The notes under the pieces were generated by a model. It ran no database searches. It worked only from the letters and a program-made list of their open reading frames with translations, and had not been told where the DNA came from. The position numbers and the translations under genes were made by a program. A DNA stretch of 63,754 nt from Lentisphaerae bacterium GWF2_45_14 (GTDB lineage Bacteria; Verrucomicrobiota; Lentisphaeria; Victivallales; GWF2-45-14): the NCBI GenBank assembly GCA_001804785.1, contig MHBG01000079.1:1-63754 (forward strand). Direction: 5' to 3'. This document shows positions 27,345-35,963 of this stretch, piece by piece (position 1 is the first letter of the stretch; each line of letters opens with the position of its first letter).

Positions 27345-27347
27345 GCG

Positions 27348-27406
27348 GTTAAAAAGACCCTTTACAATAAAACTTGTATGGTCGCTGCGGCGGGTCTGTT
27401 TTTTAA
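27348..27406 (+). terminator. Hairpin after the sigma-54 regulator
   Basis: GTTAAAAAGACCC at 27348-27360 can pair with GGGTCTGTTTTTTAAC at 27392-27407 with a small bulge. The downstream arm ends in a T run. It begins 4 bp after the regulator stop and separates it from the CheY gene, which has its own promoter. Confidence 0.55.
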
Positions 27407-27565
27407 CGTGTTGGAATTTAATAGGTTAGGCTCTTTAGTCTGAGCGAGGGACAATCTTTCTTGTATCTGCTCCATGCCGTTTTTTGTAAAAAACACTAAG
27501 TCAATCGGCCCCTAGATATTTCTTTTGTATCCGGACTCGATATCCAAGCTACTTTTCTGCCTTCA

Positions 27566-27581
27566 TGGCATCGACTCTGCT
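27566..27581 (+). promoter_or_regulatory. Putative sigma-54 (-24/-12) promoter
   Basis: TGGCATCGACTCTGCT matches TGGCAC-N5-TTGCW at all but two defined positions. It has the obligatory GG and GC separated by exactly 10 bases. Transcription would start near 27592, and the CheY gene starts at 27612 behind an AGGAAGAGAGG ribosome-binding site. The gene just upstream encodes a sigma-54 activator. Confidence 0.6.
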
Positions 27582-27611
27582 ATAAATACTATCAGGAAGA
27601 GAGGTTGACCC

Positions 27612-28007
27612 ATGAATCGGCCTAAAATACTTGTTGCTGAAGATGATAGTGATATGAGGCTTTCCCTTGATGTGTGCTTGAGGGTCAGGGGTTTCGATGT
27701 CTTAGCCGTCGATGACGGGGATGATGCCTTGGAGTCTCTTAATCTCGGGACGCCTAGAGAATACAGCCTCCTGATTACCGATATAGTGATGGGGAGAATG
27801 ACCGGAATAGAACTTATCGACAAGGTAATGAAAAAGTTCCCGGAGCTGCCGGTGTTGGTGATTACCGGCTACAATACTAGGGAAACCGCCGAGGCCCTTA
27901 AAAAGCGAAAGCGTAACACCGTGCTTTACAAGCCGTTTTCAGAGGATACCCTCCTCTGTGAGATAAAGAGGATACTTCCAAGCTTTATGTTGCGGGGGGA
28001 GGTGTGA
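27612..28007 (+). CDS. Single-domain response regulator (CheY-like)
   Basis: This is a stand-alone receiver domain of 131 residues. It has the acidic pocket in LVAEDDSDM, the phosphoacceptor in LLITDIVMGRMTG and the conserved lysine in VLYKPFSED. There is no output domain, so it must act by protein contact or as a relay. A sigma-54-like promoter stands 30 bp upstream. Confidence 0.92.
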   Translation: MNRPKILVAEDDSDMRLSLDVCLRVRGFDVLAVDDGDDALESLNLGTPREYSLLITDIVMGRMTGIELIDKVMKKFPELPVLVITGYNTRETAEALKKRKRNTVLYKPFSEDTLLCEIKRILPSFMLRGEV

Positions 28008-28179
28008 GTGGATATCCGGAAAAGGTGGTGGGGGCGCCTTTCCCGGAAGTGAAAGGGCAGTATTCATAGAATGCTGCACTGTTTAATATGATGCTGTCCT
28101 TTCATCTTCCATACCTTGAAATATCTGTATTCGGCCTTATTATTACTTTCAAACTAGAAAGTTTCCGGTGTTGAGTCAT

Positions 28180-28638
28180 ATGAAGATAGAGTACATAAAT
28201 CCCTTTATTCAGGCTGCGGAGGACACATTCAAGGCCATGTGCAGTGTTGATGTGGAACGGGATGGCGAGCTTACAGTCAGGAAGGCTGGGCTTTCTCCCG
28301 CGTATGGTCTCATTGGTGTCATCGGGCTTTCAGGCTCCGTCAAAGGCGCCGTTCTTATGACAATGGATGTCGGCACGGGCAGAAAAGTCATAATGAAATT
28401 CCTTGGAGAGACGATGATTACCGAAGCCGACCTTTTCGACGGGTTCGGTGAACTGCTTAATATAATATCCGGGGCGGCCGCAGCAAAGCTCGGCAAAGTC
28501 CATCTCGCTATACCTGCCGTCATGACCGGGGAAAACCAGAAAATACATTCAGTACAATGCAGCCCCTGGGTCATAATCCCGATGAGATTTCCAGAATGGG
28601 GCAAATTCAACCTAGAAGTGGCTATGGAGGAAGTATGA
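28180..28638 (+). CDS. CheX-like CheY-P phosphatase
   Basis: CheX-family proteins dephosphorylate CheY. The protein opens with MKIEYINPFIQAAEDTF, a typical CheX start. It carries the catalytic E-x-x-N helix in FDGFGELLNIISGAAA near residue 90, preceded by GLSGSVKGAVLMTM. The ATG at 28180 is preferred over GTG/TTG codons at 28168 and 28171 because it reproduces the family N-terminus. The stop overlaps the start of the following CheY gene (ATGA), so phosphatase and substrate are translationally coupled. Confidence 0.87.
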   Translation: MKIEYINPFIQAAEDTFKAMCSVDVERDGELTVRKAGLSPAYGLIGVIGLSGSVKGAVLMTMDVGTGRKVIMKFLGETMITEADLFDGFGELLNIISGAAAAKLGKVHLAIPAVMTGENQKIHSVQCSPWVIIPMRFPEWGKFNLEVAMEEV

Positions 28639-29000
28639 AGGTTTTACTTACGGATGATTCATCGACTATGAGGAAAATTCAAAAACGTGTACTTGCGAGT
28701 ATGGGCATTGAGGATGTTCTGGAGGCAAGTAACGGGAAAGAGGCTCTGGACCTTATCGGTCAGCATAAATTCGATTTTGTCTTACTTGACGTCAATATGC
28801 CGGAAATGAACGGAATGGAAACGCTCAAGGCTATAAGATCAAATCCCGACACGGTTAAACTTCCAGTTATCATGTGCACTTCTGTGGCGGACAAGGGGCA
28901 GGTTATGGAGGCTATCAAAGCAGGCGCTACAAATTATCTTGTTAAGCCATTCCAGCCCGCCGATCTCCAGAAAAAAATTGAGGCAACCTTTGGCAAGTAA
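28635..29000 (+). CDS. CheY chemotaxis response regulator
   Basis: This is a 121-residue receiver with MKVLLTDDSSTMRK, the phosphoacceptor in FVLLDVNMPEMNG, threonine in IMCTSVADKG and lysine in NYLVKPFQP, all as in CheY. The start at 28635 has GGAGG five bases upstream and overlaps the CheX stop. A longer in-frame opening from 28557 lies inside cheX and is not used. The next gene starts 5 bp later. Confidence 0.93.
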   Translation: MKVLLTDDSSTMRKIQKRVLASMGIEDVLEASNGKEALDLIGQHKFDFVLLDVNMPEMNGMETLKAIRSNPDTVKLPVIMCTSVADKGQVMEAIKAGATNYLVKPFQPADLQKKIEATFGK

Positions 29001-29005
29001 GGTTC

Positions 29006-30154
29006 ATGAGTACAGAAGAACTTTACACGCGAATATTTCGGATAAAACCTGACGAATCACATAATTATTATGACATTCTCGGGGTGAAGCTTTTCGAGAA
29101 GGATATCGAGCTTATTCATCAGGCCGCACTTTTGAGGTTTTCCGATCTCAATAATTTAAAAAGCGGCAATTCCGGGGCTGACAATTCCATCGAAGGAATG
29201 TATTTTGATCTGAGTCGTGCGGCCACGACATTGGAAGTTCCCGAGAAAAAGGCCGAATATGATATAAAACTCGCCGATAAAATGGGGATAAAGGCTGCCA
29301 GGATTGAGAAAGCCTCTTCTGTTAAATCAGGCGCTTTCCCCATAATGAAACTGGACAAAGACGCCAGGGAAAAACTTGAGAATGCCGGGAAATTATACCA
29401 GGAGCAGATGATTTCAGAGGAGCAAACGCGCCTCCCTGTGACACCCATTCCCCGTCCGAACATAACAGAGAAACTTCCCGAGCCTGAAATAAAACGGGAA
29501 AGGCCTCCTGCCGTTCCGAAAAAGGAAATAAATCTCAGAAAGTGTCCCGCCTGTGGTGCGCGTATGTCTGAATGTTCGGTACTCTGTATCGAATGCGGAT
29601 ACGACATAGTCAGGAAGGATTTTATCATTACTAAAAAGTTTTCAAGTGCAATACTTCCGCCGTCCCCCTCTTTTCGTCAAGTTCCAGCTTCACGCCGTTT
29701 TCTGAATGAAAGTTTGAGAGAAATTAAAAAAAGGCTTCTGTCCTTTCTGTCATGTATTGTCCTTATTCTGCTTGTCTCGATTTTTTTTGTGCTGCTGTAT
29801 CGAATGAGTACTTGGCGAAGTGATTTTATCGTCGACTCCGGCAATCTTATCATAAGCGGCGCATGGAAGGATTCCTTTTCCGGGTCTGCCGCATGGCAGA
29901 AATATTTTGAGACTATGAAAAAATCCGGAAGAAAACCGCCCTTTGTAAAAGCCGAAGTCAAAATAGGTCATCTTCTCGATCAGTACGGTTTTCGGCACAA
30001 ATACTATGATTACTCTATTATCGAACTTTACTCGGGCAGAATTACTGGCTCCGGGCACCTCAATGTTTCAGGAGGAGAGAATTTTAACGCAAGAATTCAG
30101 ATGGAGTCAGCAATAATACAGGAAGCGGTGGAAAAAGCCATCCCCGTACATTGA
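29006..30154 (+). CDS. J-like domain, zinc-ribbon, single-span protein (PVC type)
   Basis: Residues about 12-95 resemble the J-like domain common in Planctomycetes, with HNYYDILGVKLFEKDIELI and a later EKKAEYDIKLA, but without the HPD tripeptide of true DnaJ. A zinc ribbon with CPACGARM and CIECGYDI lies near 180-205. One membrane helix (about 245-268, SFLSCIVLILLVSIFFVLLY) and an extracytoplasmic tail follow. No function is assigned. It follows cheY by 5 bp and may be part of that transcript. Confidence 0.75.
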   Translation: MSTEELYTRIFRIKPDESHNYYDILGVKLFEKDIELIHQAALLRFSDLNNLKSGNSGADNSIEGMYFDLSRAATTLEVPEKKAEYDIKLADKMGIKAARIEKASSVKSGAFPIMKLDKDAREKLENAGKLYQEQMISEEQTRLPVTPIPRPNITEKLPEPEIKRERPPAVPKKEINLRKCPACGARMSECSVLCIECGYDIVRKDFIITKKFSSAILPPSPSFRQVPASRRFLNESLREIKKRLLSFLSCIVLILLVSIFFVLLYRMSTWRSDFIVDSGNLIISGAWKDSFSGSAAWQKYFETMKKSGRKPPFVKAEVKIGHLLDQYGFRHKYYDYSIIELYSGRITGSGHLNVSGGENFNARIQMESAIIQEAVEKAIPVH

Positions 30155-30203
30155 GGGTAGATCTCTGCTCATACGAATATAAAAAAAACTTATAGGAGAC
30201 GCT

Positions 30204-31784
30204 ATGGAAAAAAATAAAGTGCTGAAGCTTTTCCATGTCGACCTTAATTTCGTGTCGTTGAAAGAGGACTATCTGAAAAAATGGCTCAGGAAACTCGCCG
30301 ATATGGGTTACAACGCGATACTTTGGGAATTGGAAAACAAGGTCGCTTGGGAAACCTGCCCTGAGTGCGTCTGGCCCGAGGCAATGTCAAAAGAAACTTT
30401 CAAGAAATTGCTCGCGTACTCAAGGGAACTCGGACTTGAACCGATTCCGCTTTTTCAGACCGTGGGACACGGGGAATACGTCCTGCTTCATGAAAAGTAC
30501 CGCAGCTTCAGGGAAAATCCCGAACGTCACGACTGCTACTGCACGTCAAAACCAGAAGTTCGCTATTTTATGAAAAAATGGATCGATGAGTATCTGGAAC
30601 TTTTTGAAGATATAAGGTTTTTTCATCTCGGCGGCGACGAAGCGTATGAATTCGGCAAGTGTCCCGTTTGCAAAGAATACAGTGACCGGCATGGGAAAAA
30701 TACGCTCTACGCCGAGCACATTATCGATATATCCCGAAACATCGTGAAGCATGGCGCCAGGCCCGGCGTATGGGGCGACATGATACTGAACCACCCGAAA
30801 GAGATGAACTCAATTCCGAAAGAGTTTGTGATATGGGATTGGAACTACTGGGGGTCAGATACCCAGAACGAAACGGTCAATCTGTGGGGCAAAGGATATG
30901 TGAAGCTCAATGAAATAACTGAAGACAACCTCAAGGTTTTTCCGCATCTTAAAAATGTGGACGGCTCGCTGAATGCCTTCTATACCTCCGACTTTCTCAA
31001 ATCTCTCGGATACGATGTTATCCTCTGCAGTTCGTCAAGAAGCCACGGCGACTCCAATTACTGCGGGCGTCACAACGTCCATTCCCAAAATATAGTCGGC
31101 TGTGCAAGAAAGACCGCAACGTCAGGACTTCTCGGCAACTGCGTCACAAGCTGGGCCATAAGACTTTCCTCCTACGAGACTCAGGAACAGTGGCTTGTGT
31201 TGGCCCCGCTTGCGATGGACAATCCTCTGGAATCCTATTACCAGCTTCTTGCTGAAGCCGGCAGGTACTTCTTTAAAACTGATGCTGAGAATTTTTTCAA
31301 GGCGATAGAACTTATCGGAAGCCCCTTTCTTTTTACACCGTCACTACACGTCGGTATTCAGTGGAATCATCTGAAAGACTCACTGCTTCCGCCCAAAGGC
31401 TATATCGCAGGGTTCATAGAAAGTCTGAAGGAAGAGAAACATCCGTACTGGGAAAATCGAAACGAGGATTTAGCGAAGGCCGGGAAAAATATTTTGGAAG
31501 GGATAGCTTTGCTTAATTCATTTATTACGCGAAATGCGGAACGCAAAGACATTCTATATAACTGGAGTATCGCCGGAAACTTTCAACTGTGGCAGCTCCA
31601 GCTTGGCAAGGAAGTTCTTGGGAAGTTCGAGGGTGAAAAGCCGGATGGTTCGCAGGGAAGAGACATACTCTTACTCATGAAAGAAAACTATATGACCTAT
31701 TCCAGCTTATCGCAGACGCCGCAGTCGGCAAAGCTCAATACGGCCCTTATGTACGACGCGCTGATAGAGTATATGAGTTCCTGA
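30204..31784 (+). CDS. GH20-like glycosidase, cytoplasmic, catalytic domain only
   Basis: This is a TIM-barrel protein related to GH20 beta-N-acetylhexosaminidases. The first barrel strands are visible (KLADMGYNAILWELENK, PIPLFQTVGHGEY). The D-E catalytic pair lies at 145-146 in HLGGDEAYEF, followed by a CPVC motif. It lacks the usual N-terminal GH20b domain and has no signal peptide, so it acts inside the cell. The tail after about residue 330 is helical. AGGAGAC precedes the start. Two further GH20-like genes lie at 43516 and 53015. Substrate specificity is unknown. Confidence 0.85.
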   Translation: MEKNKVLKLFHVDLNFVSLKEDYLKKWLRKLADMGYNAILWELENKVAWETCPECVWPEAMSKETFKKLLAYSRELGLEPIPLFQTVGHGEYVLLHEKYRSFRENPERHDCYCTSKPEVRYFMKKWIDEYLELFEDIRFFHLGGDEAYEFGKCPVCKEYSDRHGKNTLYAEHIIDISRNIVKHGARPGVWGDMILNHPKEMNSIPKEFVIWDWNYWGSDTQNETVNLWGKGYVKLNEITEDNLKVFPHLKNVDGSLNAFYTSDFLKSLGYDVILCSSSRSHGDSNYCGRHNVHSQNIVGCARKTATSGLLGNCVTSWAIRLSSYETQEQWLVLAPLAMDNPLESYYQLLAEAGRYFFKTDAENFFKAIELIGSPFLFTPSLHVGIQWNHLKDSLLPPKGYIAGFIESLKEEKHPYWENRNEDLAKAGKNILEGIALLNSFITRNAERKDILYNWSIAGNFQLWQLQLGKEVLGKFEGEKPDGSQGRDILLLMKENYMTYSSLSQTPQSAKLNTALMYDALIEYMSS

Positions 31785-31795
31785 AAAAAGGAAAC

Positions 31796-32911
31796 TTATC
31801 TCTTGCCCTTGTTGAGTATCCCGCTCTGGCTGCTGTCAAGCATTATGCCTTTTAGCCGCATCTTCAGGGCTTCCGGATTGGACGCCGCAGTCATTGCGTC
31901 CTCTTCGGTCACATCGCCGTTGTTGACAAGGTTGTAAAGACATTTGTTGAATGACTGAACGCCTTCATCCTGGGAGACCTCGATGGCTTCTGAGAGGCAT
32001 TCCAGCCTGTTGTCGTCAAGAAGTTTTCTTACTATCGCGGTATTGACCATCACCTCTACTGCCGGAATCACTCCGCCTCCAAATGCCCGAGGAATGAGCC
32101 TTTGGGCGACGACGGCTCTCAGGTTAAGCGCCAATGAATCTCTTATTGGTCCCTGTTCGGCGAACTCATAAAAGTCAAGTATTCGGTTGATGGCCTGTGA
32201 CGCGGTGGATGAGTGAAGGGTCGTCAGCACCAGATGCCCCGTATCCGCCGCCTGGAGCGCGGCTTCGAAACTTTCCTTGTCGCGCATTTCCCCTACCATT
32301 ATTACATCAGGGTCCTGGCGCAGTGCATGGATGAGTGCGCTATAAAACGACGATGTATCAAGGCCGACTTCACGCTGCTCGAAAAACGACTGCTTGTCAA
32401 AAAATTCATATTCGATAGGGTCTTCAACTGTGATGATGTGCTTGCGCATAGTCTGATTTATATAATCAAGCATTGCCGCGAGTGTGGTCGACTTTCCGGA
32501 GCCGGTCGTGCCGCTTACAATTATTATTCCGCGTTCGGACTCGGCGAGTTTTCTTAGAAACGGCGGAACCGAAAGCTCCTCGAATGTGCGGATACGTGTC
32601 TTGACGTGGCGCATGGTGATGCCGTAGCTTCCGCGCTGGCGATGGATATTTACGCGGAAACGGCCCACGTCTTCTTCAACATATGAAAGGTCAATGTCGC
32701 CGGTCTCATCAAACTTCAGCTTTTTCTTTTCGTCCCCGTCCATCATGTCGTCTATTATCTTCAGCATCAGGTCGTTATCCGGGATAAGGTCTGTGGCTAG
32801 CATTTTTCCTTCGATTCTCAGGTTAACGGGGCCGTTTTCCTTTATGTGCCAGTCGGACGCGTTCGAATTTACGCCGAGCGCGAGTATTTCATGAAGAATT
32901 CCGTATGCCAT
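31796..32911 (-). CDS. pilT: Type IV pilus retraction ATPase
   Basis: PilT powers retraction of type IV pili at the cytoplasmic membrane. The 371-residue protein has the N-terminal PAS-like region with ASDWHIKENGPV, Walker A SGTTGSGKSTTLA near residue 133, the Asp box and VEDPIEYEF, Walker B DVIMVGEMRD and the His box HLVLTTLHSSTA. No other pilus gene is adjacent. The prepilin-like protein at 42688 may belong to the same machinery or to a type II-like system. It is 24 bp downstream of pdxJ on the same strand. Confidence 0.92.
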   Translation of the reverse strand: MAYGILHEILALGVNSNASDWHIKENGPVNLRIEGKMLATDLIPDNDLMLKIIDDMMDGDEKKKLKFDETGDIDLSYVEEDVGRFRVNIHRQRGSYGITMRHVKTRIRTFEELSVPPFLRKLAESERGIIIVSGTTGSGKSTTLAAMLDYINQTMRKHIITVEDPIEYEFFDKQSFFEQREVGLDTSSFYSALIHALRQDPDVIMVGEMRDKESFEAALQAADTGHLVLTTLHSSTASQAINRILDFYEFAEQGPIRDSLALNLRAVVAQRLIPRAFGGGVIPAVEVMVNTAIVRKLLDDNRLECLSEAIEVSQDEGVQSFNKCLYNLVNNGDVTEEDAMTAASNPEALKMRLKGIMLDSSQSGILNKGKR

Positions 32912-32935
32912 GGTACGCCCCCTTATTTGATTATA

Positions 32936-33655
32936 TTAACCCCTGTATTTTGCCATTAACCCTAGCATTTCGCTGACGGCCTTGCGCATCCCGTCCATTA
33001 CCGCCCTTGCTATGATGCTGTGCCCTATGTTGAGCTCTTCCAGGTGCGGGATTTTAAGGATTCCTTTGATGTTTTCATAGTCTATTCCGTGTCCGGCATT
33101 GACTTTGAGTCCGAGGCTGTGCGCGAGCTCGGCTCCTTTTATGAGGCGCTTGAGCTCTTTTTTCTGTTTTGCGCCTGACGCATTTGCGTAAGAGCCGGTA
33201 TGCATTTCTATAAATTCGGAACCGCTCGCGGCGGCGGCCTTAATCTGCTCAGTCTCGGGGTCGATGAAGAGGCTGACTACTATGCCTTTTTTCTGGAGTT
33301 TTGCGACGGCATCTTTTATGTGCTCGAGATTCCCGGCTACATCGAGTCCGCCTTCCGTGGTGAGCTCCTGTCTTTTTTCCGGGACGAGGCACGAGCTGTG
33401 CGGTTTGAGTTTGCGGGCTATTTTAATCATTTCCGGTGTAACGGCCATCTCCATATTGACTACTTTTATTTTCGAGCAGAGCTTCTCCAGGTCCGCGTCA
33501 TTGATGTGGCGGCGGTCTTCTCTGAGATGGGCGGTTATCTGCAGGGCGCCGGCCTTGATACAGATTTTTGCCGCCTTATACGGATCAGGAAGGAGGGCTT
33601 TCCTGGCCTGGCGGACAGTCGCCACGTGATCTACATTGACTCCTAGTTTCAGCAT
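32936..33655 (-). CDS. pdxJ: Pyridoxine 5'-phosphate synthase
   Basis: PdxJ condenses 3-amino-1-hydroxyacetone phosphate with deoxyxylulose 5-phosphate to pyridoxine phosphate. The hallmark N-terminus LGVNVDHVATVRQARK is present, together with ITAHLREDRRHI, the catalytic glutamate region NMEMAVTPEM and the C-terminal NAGHGIDYEN and LNIGHSIIARA phosphate-binding motifs. Its 239 residues match the family. With pdxB at 1557 it indicates DXP-dependent B6 synthesis. Its start faces the end of a URO-D gene 229 bp away. Confidence 0.96.
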   Translation of the reverse strand: MLKLGVNVDHVATVRQARKALLPDPYKAAKICIKAGALQITAHLREDRRHINDADLEKLCSKIKVVNMEMAVTPEMIKIARKLKPHSSCLVPEKRQELTTEGGLDVAGNLEHIKDAVAKLQKKGIVVSLFIDPETEQIKAAAASGSEFIEMHTGSYANASGAKQKKELKRLIKGAELAHSLGLKVNAGHGIDYENIKGILKIPHLEELNIGHSIIARAVMDGMRKAVSEMLGLMAKYRG

Positions 33656-33884
33656 ATCTCAAGCTCCTTATCTATGTTATATCCGGTTTTAGCTTTGCCT
33701 ATAATGTAAATACCTATTTAAAGTTCTCAAGAATTTCTTAACAGTTATATGAAAATCTTTTTCGGGCACGACCTTTATTTGTGGATAAACTCTGGATTCA
33801 TGCCCGGTTGTTTCGACCGGAATGGAAAGTCGGGAGCCAAAGAACTTTTCAAAACTTTTGGCTTTGACTGAAATTGGGCTCTTG

Positions 33885-35006
33885 TCAGATGATTTTCTGC
33901 ATTTTGTCGCAGTAATATCTTACGTTGTCCCATTTTGCGTCGGGCGCTATGCGGTGGTCGGGGCAAGGGATATAGCCGCCCAGTTCGATTACGGGCTTAA
34001 GTCTTTCTATTTCGGCATCGATGGCTTTAAAGTCGAGCGCGAAGACGGTCTTATTCATTCCGCCCACTCCGCGGAGTTCTTTGCCGTATTTTTCACGCCA
34101 GGGAGCAAGGGAGGCATTCCAGGTTCCAACCTCGATCGGAAACATTGTATTGACCCCGTTCTCAAGCCAGATCGGAAGAAGTGAGTCAATCATTCCATCG
34201 CAGTCAAGCGAGACTATATTTATGCCATACTGATTCAACAGGGTCGTGATTTTTTTATAATGCGGCCCGACTTTTTCCCTGAATACCGAAGGCGTTACGA
34301 GCGGCCCGTTTTTGAAACAGATGTCCTCCCAGAAATGGGCGAAATCGAATTTTGCACCAGTTTCCAGCGTGGTCTTGACACACTGGAAGCAGAGCTGTGC
34401 TACGGTTTCGATTATCTCGTCGAACAGTGCTTCGTCGTCCATGTAGAGATAGCTGCAATTCTCGACCCCGATAAAGTTGCGTATCTGTCCGAAAAGGCTT
34501 CCGCAGTAAAGACCATAGTGATAATCGCGCGTATCGGTTTTTAAAAACTCTAAAAGAGGAATGTTTTTCTGATTTAGCACGCGGTCACTAATAAACTGAA
34601 AACGGTGTTTGTAGTGCTCTTCCCATTCAGCGCGTCCTTTGAAAAGATGTTCGATTTCGCAGGGGATGCTGCCAGCTTCCGGCATCTGAAGGACGACGAC
34701 GCCATTTTGGTCAAGGCAGTGTTTTGAGCCATCTGGAAATGTTTTGATGACCTTTGGTTCGAATCCGGGATAAAGTCCCGTATTGGGACCAAAGACCGCC
34801 GCATAGTTGCAGTCGAATCCAAGTTTTTTGCTGATGATTGCGTCTGTCGTGTTTCCGTCGCTCCATGTCCTGGCCTCTTCTTCGCTAACGTGTCCTTCCT
34901 TGGCCCATGCCTGAAGTGTTTCCCGCCAGAAGCCGAAATGTACGATAGGCATTCTGTCGAACTTTTCGTAGTTCAGCACGGCGTTCATTCTCTGTCGGTT
35001 GTTCAT
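33885..35006 (-). CDS. URO-D family methyltransferase-like protein (CPDH clade)
   Basis: This member of the uroporphyrinogen decarboxylase/MtaA superfamily opens with RQRMNAVLNYEKFDRMPIV. The metal-binding HxC of MtaA-type enzymes is replaced by SLDCDG (C269). The C-terminus carries GGYIPCPDHRIAPD (C348, D350, H351), which could supply alternative metal ligands. It is not expected to be HemE, because the family here is multicopy and clustered with corrinoid proteins. It is separated from the corrinoid operon by a plus-strand AraC gene and has its own upstream region. A methyl-transfer role is inferred from the neighbourhood, and the substrate is unknown. Confidence 0.82.
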   Translation of the reverse strand: MNNRQRMNAVLNYEKFDRMPIVHFGFWRETLQAWAKEGHVSEEEARTWSDGNTTDAIISKKLGFDCNYAAVFGPNTGLYPGFEPKVIKTFPDGSKHCLDQNGVVVLQMPEAGSIPCEIEHLFKGRAEWEEHYKHRFQFISDRVLNQKNIPLLEFLKTDTRDYHYGLYCGSLFGQIRNFIGVENCSYLYMDDEALFDEIIETVAQLCFQCVKTTLETGAKFDFAHFWEDICFKNGPLVTPSVFREKVGPHYKKITTLLNQYGINIVSLDCDGMIDSLLPIWLENGVNTMFPIEVGTWNASLAPWREKYGKELRGVGGMNKTVFALDFKAIDAEIERLKPVIELGGYIPCPDHRIAPDAKWDNVRYYCDKMQKII

Positions 35007-35098
35007 AAGTATTTCCCCAATATGTATTATAGTAATTATTTATAATTTAATTTTACCTGATTTAATGGTCTTTATCAACTATTGATAGTATATTAATC

Positions 35099-35953
35099 AT
35101 GGAGCATAATGATATTGTCATGTATAATAGTAAGATATTGACTCCGGAATCAGTCATCCCGGAGATACGGCACGCGAATTACATGGATGTGAAGCCTGGC
35201 ACCTTCTGGGGGCCCCGGAGGATTGGCGATTTCGAACTTATCCTGATAGTTTCTGGCGCCTTCTATTACGATGTGCCTCAGAAAAACAGGCTGCTTCTGC
35301 CGCCGGGAAATGTCCTTTGTATTCCCCCCGATGAACTGCATACCTTCGGAATTGAAAAAACGGACGGCGGCAAGAAAAATGGGACCATGAGCTGCATACA
35401 TCTTGAATTGATGAAAAATAAATCTTTTCTTAACGGCGATTATCGGCTTGACCCTGCTCCGCCATACGTTACCGATATCGGGCAAAATCACATGCTTCAC
35501 GAGCTTTTTAGAAAATTAAGCGCCACTCATGATAGTTATAGCAGATATCGAAGCGGTCTTGAAGAAGTCTGCGCAAAAGAAATATGGCTCAGGCTTGCGG
35601 AATATTGGACATCGGATAAAAACGTAAGGCTTTCAATCAGGATTAAAGGAATAATAAGTTTTCTGGAGGAGAACTATGCGGAGAACATAAGCCGCAGAGA
35701 CCTTTCCCGGAAATTCAATCTCGCGCCTGAATATATAAATCATATCTTCAGGAAGGAAACCGGCACTACACCTACCGATTTCATACACTCCCTGCGGATA
35801 AGGGAAGGCTGCCGACTTATCCAGGAAGACGGCATGAGCATAAAGGAGGCCGCGCATCTGACGGGGTTCTGCGACGAATTTTATTTTTCCAGAATATTCA
35901 AAAGGATAATGAAGTTTCCGCCGAGTCATATATGTATAAGGCCCAGAAGATAA
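35099..35953 (+). CDS. AraC-family regulator (cupin sensor domain)
   Basis: An N-terminal cupin-like sensor (LLPPGNVLCIPPDELHTFG) is followed by the two helix-turn-helix motifs of AraC proteins: ENISRRDLSRKFNLAPEYIN and SIKEAAHLTGFCDEFYFSRIF. Its 284 residues are normal. It is divergent from the URO-D gene starting at 35006, with 92 bp between the starts. It is convergent with the URO-D gene ending at 35964, which lies 10 bp beyond its stop. It probably regulates one or both. Confidence 0.92.
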   Translation: MEHNDIVMYNSKILTPESVIPEIRHANYMDVKPGTFWGPRRIGDFELILIVSGAFYYDVPQKNRLLLPPGNVLCIPPDELHTFGIEKTDGGKKNGTMSCIHLELMKNKSFLNGDYRLDPAPPYVTDIGQNHMLHELFRKLSATHDSYSRYRSGLEEVCAKEIWLRLAEYWTSDKNVRLSIRIKGIISFLEENYAENISRRDLSRKFNLAPEYINHIFRKETGTTPTDFIHSLRIREGCRLIQEDGMSIKEAAHLTGFCDEFYFSRIFKRIMKFPPSHICIRPRR

Positions 35954-35963
35954 AGCGGTGAGA

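Noticed and set aside
33775-33966. 63-codon minus-strand reading frame before pdxJ
   Set aside because: It overlaps the end of a URO-D gene, has no family similarity and looks like readthrough of non-coding sequence.
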